DNA of 9,817 bases from Frankiaceae bacterium. Lineage in GTDB: Bacteria > Actinomycetota > Actinomycetes > Frankiales > Frankiaceae. Below the pieces are notes generated by a model that was not told the DNA's origin, did not search any database, and saw only the letters and a list, made by a program, of their open reading frames with translations. Positions 1 to 5,322 of this stretch are shown here, piece by piece (within the stretch, counting starts at the first letter, position 1; each line of letters begins with the position of its first letter). Position numbers and translations under genes: made by a program. The DNA is taken from positions 1-9,817 of the forward strand of contig JAVEDQ010000210.1 of NCBI GenBank assembly GCA_030840885.1, written 5' to 3'.

Positions 1-817
1 CGCCGGCCAGGTGGCGCTTGTAGTCCGCCGGCCCGCGCTGATCGGTCGGCGGGTCGACGGATTCGGCGACACCACGCGCTGCGGCATCGAACGCCTCGGG
101 AGTCCCGGGGCCGCCGATCAGGCCTTGCTCCACCTCGGGGCAGGTCATGCCGGGGGCGCCGAGAGCGGCCAGGCCGATGCCGACATCGACAATGGTGTCG
201 CCGTCCATGCGGACGAACGCCCCGGCGGCCGCGATGGCCCAGTCACCTGCCCGGCGGTGGACCTTGGCGTAGGCGCTGCCGCTGCCGGGACGTACGGGGA
301 TCCGCACCTCGGTGAGCATCTCCGCGGGCTGCACCGCGGTCTGGTAGGGGCCGAGGTCGAGTTCCCTCACGGGCAGGGTGCGGATACCGGACGACGAGCG
401 GATCACTGCCTCGGCGCGCAGCGCGCAGCAGACCGCGGTCAGGTCCTCGGCCGGGTCCGCCTGGCAGAGCGAACCGCCGATCGTCCCACGGTTGCGCACG
501 AGGGGATCGGCGATCACCCGCTCCGCCTCGGCGAAGATGCGGTAGTGCTCGGCGAGCAGCGGCGAGTCGAGCAGGGTGGCATGGCGGGTCAGGGCGCCTA
601 TCGCGAGCGTGTCGCCCTCGAGGCGCAGGTAGTCCAGCTCGGTCAGGTCGTTGACGTCGATCAGGGTCTCGGGCGTGGCCAGCCGGAGCCGCATCATGGG
701 GAGCAGGCTGTGCCCACCGGCGAGCAGCCGGGCCTCCTCGCCGCCCTGCTCCAGCATCGACAGCGCCTCGTCGACGCTGGCTGCTCGTCGGTAGTCGAAC
801 AGTGCCGGCACCTGCAT
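1..817 (-). CDS. FAD-binding subunit of a molybdenum hydroxylase (CoxM / xanthine dehydrogenase subunit M family), 3' end cut by window edge
   Basis: Reading leftward from the ATG at 817-815, an open frame of 272 codons runs off the left edge without a stop. The product begins MQVPALFDYRR and matches the FAD-binding domain 5 family (CoxM, XdhB, CutM). Seen: the first FAD loop near residues 33-48 (AGGHSLLPMMRLR), the second near 108-126 (RNRGTIGGSLCQADPAEDL), and the C-terminal CO dehydrogenase flavoprotein domain from about 180, with AYAKVHRRAGDWAIAA. Family members are about 270-300 residues and end soon after a DYKRHLA-like segment, which is seen at 265-271, so only a short tail is missing. 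In this family the subunit passes electrons from the Mo/Fe-S subunits to FAD in the cytoplasm. Partner large (Mo) and small (2Fe-2S) subunit genes are expected just outside the left edge; that is inference. The substrate (CO, purine, aldehyde, nicotinate and others) cannot be told from this subunit. A weak G-rich ribosome site (GGGGGTG) precedes the ATG. Confidence 0.93.
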   Translation of the reverse strand, partial: MQVPALFDYRRAASVDEALSMLEQGGEEARLLAGGHSLLPMMRLRLATPETLIDVNDLTELDYLRLEGDTLAIGALTRHATLLDSPLLAEHYRIFAEAERVIADPLVRNRGTIGGSLCQADPAEDLTAVCCALRAEAVIRSSSGIRTLPVRELDLGPYQTAVQPAEMLTEVRIPVRPGSGSAYAKVHRRAGDWAIAAAGAFVRMDGDTIVDVGIGLAALGAPGMTCPEVEQGLIGGPGTPEAFDAAARGVAESVDPPTDQRGPADYKRHLAG

Positions 818-851
818 GCCGCACCCCCGATGGGAGGAAGCGCTCACCCAA

Positions 852-867
852 CGTGACGCGCGTCACG
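852..867. promoter_or_regulatory. 16-bp perfect palindrome, candidate operator of the molybdenum hydroxylase gene
   Basis: CGTGACGCGCGTCACG equals its own reverse complement over all 16 bases. It lies 35 bp upstream of the ATG at 817, just downstream of a possible leftward -35/-10 pair, so it would cover the transcription start. Dyads of this kind are typical operators for dimeric regulators such as TetR or GntR family proteins. No regulator gene is visible in the window, so the protein that binds it is unknown. Confidence 0.5.
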
Positions 868-897
868 ACTTTGCGTCCGCAACCATCGCTTCGTCAA
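868..897 (-). promoter_or_regulatory. Candidate sigma70-type promoter for the leftward molybdenum hydroxylase gene
   Basis: On the minus strand, TTGACG (897-892) resembles a -35 box. CAAAGT (873-868), 18 bp downstream, is a poor -10 box. The predicted start near 861 would fall inside the 852-867 palindrome. Only the -35 box is convincing; the assignment rests mainly on position. Confidence 0.28.
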
Positions 898-1215
898 CGC
901 CTCGATGAGGGAGTTGTGACGCCGTAGCTACGTCAACGATGCGCAGGGTTTCGCTTGTGGGCCAAATCCGCTCACAGGATGACGACGCTGATAGCGCCGG
1001 TCGCCGCGGTCCAGGTGAGGCTGCCGTGCTGGAGCGAACGCGCTTCTTCAGCGCGAAGCGTCACCGAACCCGCGAGACCCTACGAGCTGGTCGCAGCAGT
1101 CATCCTTTCGTGTCCGAACAGAGTTCGTCGCTTTGCATCGACAGCGGCCGTCGCATCCGGTATACCGCGGCGGTCGCGACTGCTATTCGGACCTCGGCGA
1201 GGGGGGTGGAATCGC

Positions 1216-3189
1216 ATGCCCCGCTCGTGGAAAACCCGGCGACCCTCGGTCTCCCCGGTTGTCCGCGTCCTCGCCATCGTCCTGATCGCTCTCCCGATCT
1301 CCATGACGCTGACAGGGCAGCACCGGGTCGCCGAGCCGCCCGTCACCCTGGCCGCGGACGAGGCGCCCTGCTCCTCGACAGCCAGTCGCTCGGGTCTCGA
1401 TCAGCAGCTCCGACGGGTGGTGGAGCTCGAGCTCCGCAAGTTGGCGTCGGCCGATGTCCCCCCTTTCAACAGCTACCCGCACGACGCGGCGCCGTCGGCC
1501 ACCAGCTGGAGTCGGGCCGGTGCGGGGGCCTGGACCTCCGGCTTTTATCCAGGTGCGCTGTGGCAGGCCTACGAGCTCACCGGTGATCCGGCCTGGCGCG
1601 CCCGAGCCGAGCGTTGGACTCCCGGGATCGCACCCCTCGCGACCTCGAAGCTCCACGATCTGGGCTTTATGATTTTCGACAGCTTCGGGCAAGGAGTCCG
1701 CCTCGCGGGGCACCCGGACTACGTCGCGACGATCCGCACCGCGTCGGGAAGCCTCGACAAGCATTACGACCCGGTCATCAAGGCCAACTGGTCGTGGTCT
1801 CCTGACCCGTTCAACGTCATCATCGACAGCGCCATGAATCTGGAACTCCTGTTCTGGACCGGGCGCCGCGACAACAATGTTCGCTTTTTGACCCATGCGC
1901 ACGACCACGCGCTGACGCTGCTCGCCCAGCACGTGCGCCCGGACGGCTCCACCTTCCATGTGGTCGATTTCGACCGCGGGACGGGGCTGGCCACCCGCCG
2001 CTACACGGTGCAGGGCTACCAGGACGCCTCCACCTGGTCGCGGGGACAGGCTTGGGCTTTGTACGGCCTCACGGAGGCGTGGCGGAGCACCGGTGACCCT
2101 GCTCTGCACGAGGCCGCCACGCGGGTGGCGAGCTGGTGGGTGAGCCACGTTCCAACCGGCTGCGTGCCCTTCGTCGACTTCGATGCGCCGCCCGGCCCGG
2201 GGCAGGTGCGTGACTCGTCCGCCGCGGCGATCGCGGCCTCCGGCCTGCTCGAGCTGGTGCGCCTCGATCCGAACTCGCCGGCGGCTCCTGCCTACCGGGA
2301 CGCCGCGGTCGCGACGATAGATGCCTTGACCCGCAGCCCCTACCTGTCGACGAACCCGAGTCACCCTTCGCTCCTCCTGCACCAGTCGCCCCATTGGGCG
2401 CCGAGGGGTATCGACACCAGCTTCATCTGGGGCGACTACTACGTCTTGGAGGCCATCGCTCGGATGCGCGACCTGCCGCGTACGGACCTCCAGCAGTGGC
2501 CCGTCGGGACGGTGCAGGCGAGCTCCTCGGACACCAACCGGCCGCAAGGGGCGATTGACGGTTCGCTCGCTACCCGCTGGTCGGCACTCGGCGACGGTCA
2601 GTGGCTTCAACTCGATCTCGGTTCAGCGCGACCGGTCAGCGCCGTGCGCGTGGCCCAGCTGGCCGGGGATCGACGCAGCAGCCGCTTCGACATCTTGGGC
2701 AGCGTCGACGGCCGCACATGGGCCAAGCTCTTGGGCGCGACCAGTAGTGGCCACACCTTGGCTACGCAGGACTTCAGCTTCTCTCCCGAGTTGGTGCGGT
2801 ACGTGCGGTACGTCGGGCACGGCAACACGGAGAGCGGGTGGAACTCCGTCACCGAGTTCGCCGCATTCGGGCAGCCAGGCGTGTTACCCAGCGCCGTTCG
2901 GGTCAGCGTCGACCGAACGAACCTCGTCGCCGGACATCCCTTGGTGGTGGGCCTGCGCGTCGTGAACGCAGCCACGAATGTCGGCGTGTCAGGAGTCCCG
3001 GTCCAGCTCTGGCAGACCGTGAACGGGGTCAGCTGGTACCAGACGGAGAACCGCATTACCGACAGCGCCGGCCTCGTCCGCGTGACCCGCTCTCCGACGG
3101 TGCCCGTCACCTACCAGGCACGGTTCCCGGGCACCAACGACTGGTCGCCATCGAGCAGTGGTACCGCACACGTAACTGTCACTCGCTGA
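1216..3189 (+). CDS. Secreted GH88 unsaturated glucuronyl hydrolase with F5/8-type (CBM32-like) and Ig-like domains
   Basis: 657 residues. The frame is open from 955, but the ATG at 1216 is preferred: GAGGGGGG (1199-1206) lies 9 bp upstream, and the protein then begins with a signal peptide (MPRSWKTRRP, hydrophobic stretch at about 15-34). Residues 60-420 match glycoside hydrolase family 88: WTSGFYPGALWQAYELTGD (106-124), HDLGF (147-151), the IIDSAMN segment (202-208), QGYQDASTWSRGQAW (266-280), DSSAAAIAASGL (333-344) and WGDYYVLEA (405-413). D148 and D204 align with the two catalytic aspartates known for the family. GH88 enzymes hydrate the enol ether of terminal unsaturated uronic acids left by polysaccharide lyases, releasing a ketouronate. 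Residues about 425-552 form a discoidin-like sugar-binding domain (QGAIDGSLATRWSA, WLQLDLGS, VRYVRYVG). Residues about 558-657 look like a bacterial Ig-like domain. No lyase or sugar transporter is nearby. GH105 is an alternative, but the HDLGF and QGY motifs favour GH88. Confidence 0.9.
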   Translation: MPRSWKTRRPSVSPVVRVLAIVLIALPISMTLTGQHRVAEPPVTLAADEAPCSSTASRSGLDQQLRRVVELELRKLASADVPPFNSYPHDAAPSATSWSRAGAGAWTSGFYPGALWQAYELTGDPAWRARAERWTPGIAPLATSKLHDLGFMIFDSFGQGVRLAGHPDYVATIRTASGSLDKHYDPVIKANWSWSPDPFNVIIDSAMNLELLFWTGRRDNNVRFLTHAHDHALTLLAQHVRPDGSTFHVVDFDRGTGLATRRYTVQGYQDASTWSRGQAWALYGLTEAWRSTGDPALHEAATRVASWWVSHVPTGCVPFVDFDAPPGPGQVRDSSAAAIAASGLLELVRLDPNSPAAPAYRDAAVATIDALTRSPYLSTNPSHPSLLLHQSPHWAPRGIDTSFIWGDYYVLEAIARMRDLPRTDLQQWPVGTVQASSSDTNRPQGAIDGSLATRWSALGDGQWLQLDLGSARPVSAVRVAQLAGDRRSSRFDILGSVDGRTWAKLLGATSSGHTLATQDFSFSPELVRYVRYVGHGNTESGWNSVTEFAAFGQPGVLPSAVRVSVDRTNLVAGHPLVVGLRVVNAATNVGVSGVPVQLWQTVNGVSWYQTENRITDSAGLVRVTRSPTVPVTYQARFPGTNDWSPSSSGTAHVTVTR

Positions 3190-3195
3190 TCACAG

Positions 3196-3211
3196 AAGCC
3201 CCGTCGGGCTT
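3196..3211 (+). terminator. Weak hairpin just after the GH88 gene
   Basis: AAGCCC (3196-3201), a CGTC loop and GGGCTT (3206-3211) form a 6-bp stem with a 4-nt loop, 7 bp after the stop codon. No T tract follows. Actinobacterial terminators often lack one, so this is a candidate only. Confidence 0.4.
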
Positions 3212-3573
3212 GGTCGAGCAGGGACAAGACGATTATCAAAACGGACGCCCGTCAGTCGCTACTTGAGCCAGAACTCCTCGACCTCCGGATCACCGAGGTA
3301 GCCGTGGAACGGACCGGCAACGCACACGACGCAGAGACTGACGGCGGGCGCTAGCCGCGTCCGCTACGTCGCCTATCGCAGACCGTGACGCATACCGACG
3401 AGATGGTCGCCACTTTCACGAGCCGGACCCAGCGATCATCAACCAGCCGCTGCAACAGCGAGTGCAGGCCGCCCTCGAGCGGGCCTCGTCCATTGAGGGG
3501 CAGTGCGAACAACCTCGCCCTAGTTCACCGCACGCCGGTTCTTCAACGCCGCGGACGCTGGCGCCTGCAGCTG

Positions 3574-3596
3574 CCCGCAGCCCGGGAGCTTGCGGG
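3574..3596. terminator. GC-rich stem-loop between convergent genes, possible terminator
   Basis: CCCGCA (3574-3579) pairs with TGCGGG (3591-3596) across an 11-nt loop. It sits 48 bp beyond the stop of the leftward 136-aa gene and could serve transcripts from either side. There is no T tract on the leftward side, and only TGTT on the rightward side. Confidence 0.33.
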
Positions 3597-3643
3597 TGTT
3601 CCCACTCGCTGACCGACTACAGAAGACCAGCTGTGAGGTCTGC

Positions 3644-4054
3644 TCAGCAGCTGAAGGCCGGGATAGGAATGGTGCCCGCGTCCTGCTTGATCCCGTTGAC
3701 GAACTGCAAGCTGACGAAGCCGTCGGCACTGCTTCCCGGTTGGAGCGTCACCGTCCAAGAGAACACGCTCGCGTCACGCCCGGTGTAGTTCTGGGTGTTG
3801 TACGAGGGCGCCGTGCCTTGCACCGGATCATTCACGCTGAGGGTGGCGAACGTGAAGGCCTTGCCGCTTCTTGTGAAGCTTGCCGTCATGGTTCGGGTGC
3901 AGCCAGTACCCGGTTGAACGTCGACTACCGAACTGATCCACTGTGTGGTCGGTTTCGTGGTCGGCTTCCCTGCCGCTGCTGGCGATGCGGCGGTGAGCAT
4001 GGCCGCCGATGCAATAGCAAGGACCGATACTGCACGCACACAAGACCGCTGCAT
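3644..4054 (-). CDS. Small secreted protein of unknown function (136 aa)
   Basis: I do not recognise a family. The ATG at 4054-4052 has a perfect AGGAGG (4068-4063) 8 bp upstream, which fixes the start. Residues 1-28 form a classic Sec signal peptide: MQRSCVRAV, a hydrophobic Ala/Leu core, and SPAAA before G29. The mature protein of about 108 residues begins with a short Lys/Thr/Pro stretch (GKPTTKPTT). The rest has alternating polar and hydrophobic residues rich in Thr, Ser, Val and Phe (ASFTRSGKAFTFATLSV, SVFSWTVTLQPGSSADGF), suggesting an all-beta fold. The mature chain has just two cysteines, C52 and C136. The second is the last residue, so one disulfide tying the C-terminus back is plausible outside the cell. 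The gene lies 151 bp downstream of a secreted EEP enzyme on the same strand. That gap contains promoter-like elements, so the two may be transcribed separately. Confidence is for a real gene; the function is unknown. Confidence 0.85.
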   Translation of the reverse strand: MQRSCVRAVSVLAIASAAMLTAASPAAAGKPTTKPTTQWISSVVDVQPGTGCTRTMTASFTRSGKAFTFATLSVNDPVQGTAPSYNTQNYTGRDASVFSWTVTLQPGSSADGFVSLQFVNGIKQDAGTIPIPAFSC

Positions 4055-4103
4055 GGGAACCGCCTCCTGAGGTCGGCGACAAGGTGGACCCGTTCACCGA
4101 AGC

Positions 4104-4109
4104 TGTCAA
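4104..4109 (-). promoter_or_regulatory. Consensus TTGACA -35 box without a good -10
   Basis: TTGACA on the minus strand at 4109-4104, 49 bp upstream of the ATG at 4054. The hexamer 17 bp downstream is CACCTT, a poor -10 match. If used, the leader would be about 25 nt and contain the AGGAGG ribosome site. Confidence 0.25.
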
Positions 4110-4128
4110 CGGTGGTTGCGGACCCTTC

Positions 4129-4152
4129 GACCTACGCGATCGGACTAGTTCC
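4129..4152 (-). promoter_or_regulatory. Candidate ECF sigma-type promoter upstream of the 136-aa secreted protein
   Basis: On the minus strand GGAAC (4152-4148) is followed after 16 bp by GTC (4131-4129). This resembles the GGAAC-N16-GTC/CGT pattern of ECF (SigE-like) promoters in actinobacteria, which respond to envelope stress. Transcription would start near 4120, about 65 nt before the ATG. Such short motifs occur by chance. A competing housekeeping -35 box, TTGACA, lies at 4109-4104, but no good -10 box follows it. Confidence 0.28.
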
Positions 4153-4185
4153 GCCTTGCCCGGATCGGCTGGACATTGGCGATGA

Positions 4186-4202
4186 ACGCTTCACGTCAGC
4201 GT
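4186..4202 (-). terminator. Short stem-loop after the EEP gene, weak terminator candidate
   Basis: On the minus strand ACGCT, a 7-nt loop and AGCGT form a 5-bp stem just 3 bp after the TGA of the EEP gene. There is no T tract, so this is only a weak candidate. Confidence 0.25.
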
Positions 4203-4205
4203 CGA

Positions 4206-5075
4206 TCAGTTCTTCAAGGCGAAGTACGTCGTGAAGATGGCGTGGTCCGAGACGAAGTACTGCATCTCGATCTTCGCCGTCGTGGACACCGTCGCCTTCG
4301 CGGTGGGCACGAAGCCGAAGTCGAGCTTGACGTTGCTCGTCGTCGTGGCGCGCGGCCGCGTCCGGCCGGACAGGTCGGCCTCGGTGTAGCCGCCGTTGTA
4401 CCAGTCATCGAAGGCCGCGAGGCCCGGCGCCATGTTCAGGTCGCCCGCGAGGAGAGTCGCCGTCGTCCCGGCGTTGTAGTCCCCGACGACCTTCCGCGCC
4501 TCACCAAGTTGCAGAGCAGCCAGCGAGTCGGTCGGGTGCAGATGTGTGCCACAGATCCGGAGCGGGGTCGCCGCCTCCGTCGACGTCGCCACCGTCGAGA
4601 ACGCGACGCAGATGAGGTTGCGCTGCTCGCTGAACGGGTCGCTGCTGGCCTGCGCGGTGTAGGTCCGCAAGTACGGCGACGGGTCCTTGTCGCCCAGATA
4701 GAACACCGCATTGCCGAACTTCGGACAGCCCGGCTGGCTGAAATTCGGCAAGGACCAGTTCGGGACCGACTTGTAACCCGGTGTGGTGTTGGTAAGCGAC
4801 GGCCCGAGCTTGGCGACCAGCTGGTCGTACTGCGTACTGCACATCTCGTTGACGACGATCGCGGTGGGCAGCGGTGCGCGCTTGAGGACGTTCGCCGCAA
4901 GGACGTCGGCGGGACGCACCGCACCCTTGTGCTGCGTCCAGCCGGACATGTTCCAGGACACGATCGAGCCGCGGTAGGGCGTCGTCGCGGCATGGGCAGC
5001 CTGTACCGGCACGAGAACGGCAACGCCTACCACCAACGCGAGTACCGCACCGCTCGAACGCCGTTTGATGAGCAT
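4206..5075 (-). CDS. Secreted endonuclease/exonuclease/phosphatase (EEP) family enzyme
   Basis: 289 residues. The ATG at 5075-5073 has GAGGAGGG (5088-5081) 5 bp upstream. Residues 1-30 are a signal peptide (MLIKRRSSGA, hydrophobic core, QAAHAA), so the enzyme is exported. All EEP (DNase I-like) signature blocks are present in order: SWNMSGW with N42, VVNEMC with E77 (metal ligand), CGTHLHP with H178, LAGDLNMAP with D212 and N214, KLDFGF with D252, and SDHAIF with D277 and H278 (catalytic His). It should therefore be an active Mg-dependent phosphodiesterase. The superfamily includes DNase I-like nucleases, sphingomyelinases and inositol-phosphate phosphatases, and the substrate cannot be chosen from sequence alone; an extracellular nuclease for nutrient scavenging is the simplest guess. 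The mature chain has four cysteines (C79, C117, C156, C175), allowing two disulfides and fitting life outside the cell. It stands alone, with 247 bp to the upstream operon and 151 bp to the downstream small secreted protein. Confidence 0.9.
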   Translation of the reverse strand: MLIKRRSSGAVLALVVGVAVLVPVQAAHAATTPYRGSIVSWNMSGWTQHKGAVRPADVLAANVLKRAPLPTAIVVNEMCSTQYDQLVAKLGPSLTNTTPGYKSVPNWSLPNFSQPGCPKFGNAVFYLGDKDPSPYLRTYTAQASSDPFSEQRNLICVAFSTVATSTEAATPLRICGTHLHPTDSLAALQLGEARKVVGDYNAGTTATLLAGDLNMAPGLAAFDDWYNGGYTEADLSGRTRPRATTTSNVKLDFGFVPTAKATVSTTAKIEMQYFVSDHAIFTTYFALKN

Positions 5076-5107
5076 CGCTGCCCTCCTCGTGTTCCAGGCG
5101 GCACAGC

Positions 5108-5257
5108 CTAGGAGAGCCAGCGGACGAAAGAGTCAGATTCGTAGAATTCGCTGTGGTCCTCCCCGCCCGCAGGTCCGCCGTCTCGTCCGCCAGCGCCGGA
5201 GCCAGCGGGTCTGCACGCCGCAGCAGTGACCTCGACCCGAGATGGATGCTCCGTCAT
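5108..5257 (-). CDS. Possible small ORF (49 aa) in the gap before the EEP gene; doubtful
   Basis: An open frame on the minus strand from ATG 5257-5255 (or an earlier in-frame ATG at 5266) to TAG at 5110-5108. It reads MTEHPSRVEV, then a Gly/Ala-rich middle with one Cys, then an acidic, aromatic tail, EDHSEFYESDSFVRWLS. It does not overlap either flanking gene, and its tail looks more protein-like than the rest. Against it: no clear ribosome site (only GGGGG abutting the ATG), mixed third-position base use (about two thirds G/C, below the neighbours), and no recognised family. If real it would be a peptide or small regulator; nothing shows which. Confidence 0.25.
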   Translation of the reverse strand: MTEHPSRVEVTAAACRPAGSGAGGRDGGPAGGEDHSEFYESDSFVRWLS

Positions 5258-5322
5258 CCCCCGCATGGCTTCGCGCTGTGCCGGCCCGCAGCAGACCTGG
5301 GTAGTCGCGCGTCCGTCCCGGG

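Larger units (their letters stand above)
818..1215. other. Divergent intergenic region between the molybdenum hydroxylase and GH88 genes
   Basis: About 400 bp with no convincing gene. It contains the 852-867 palindrome; TGACG/CGTCA half-sites at 854-858, 862-866, 892-896, 917-921 and 931-935; the direct repeat CGTCAACG at 892-899 and 931-938; a 10-bp palindrome CGTAGCTACG at 923-932; a hairpin with CGCTTC/GAAGCG arms at 1041-1046 and 1055-1060; and a 10-bp palindrome CGGTATACCG at 1158-1167. Frames that stay open here translate to low-complexity Arg/Ser/Ala-rich text with no domain-like pattern. The region presumably carries promoters for both divergent genes and a long 5' leader for the rightward one. 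Confidence 0.6.
3190..3643. other. Convergent intergenic region with two weak coding-like relics
   Basis: About 450 bp between two convergent genes, without a complete gene. A minus-strand frame (3363 down to a TAG at 3261-3259) ends in a protein-like tail, FHGYLGDPEVEEFWLK, with 14 of the last 16 codons before the stop ending in G or C. A plus-strand frame around 3381-3495 reads DRDAYRRDGRHFHEPDP and then an amphipathic stretch containing QPLQQRVQAALERAS, again G/C-rich in third positions. Neither has a plausible start, ribosome site or recognised family. They may be gene remnants or chance. A hairpin lies at 3574-3596. Confidence 0.45.

Noticed and set aside
11..856. Long rightward open frame across the left end
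   Set aside because: It lies antisense to the clear molybdenum hydroxylase FAD subunit, and its translation is Gly/Arg/Ala-rich with no motif; a high-GC shadow.
1041..1060. CGCTTC/GAAGCG hairpin as a riboswitch or attenuator in the GH88 leader
   Set aside because: A single 6-bp stem with an 8-nt loop, with no alternative pairing or known aptamer pattern.
955..1215. Upstream extension of the GH88 frame to an earlier ATG at 955
   Set aside because: The 87 extra residues are not protein-like, have no ribosome site and would bury the signal peptide that begins at 1216.
1183..2610. 475-codon leftward open frame over the GH88 gene
   Set aside because: Antisense to a gene with full family motifs; Arg/Gly/Val-rich text without domains.
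5244..5259. GGATG/CATCC hairpin as a terminator for the three-gene operon
   Set aside because: The stem is only 5 bp with no T tract and lies inside the doubtful small reading frame; too weak to call.
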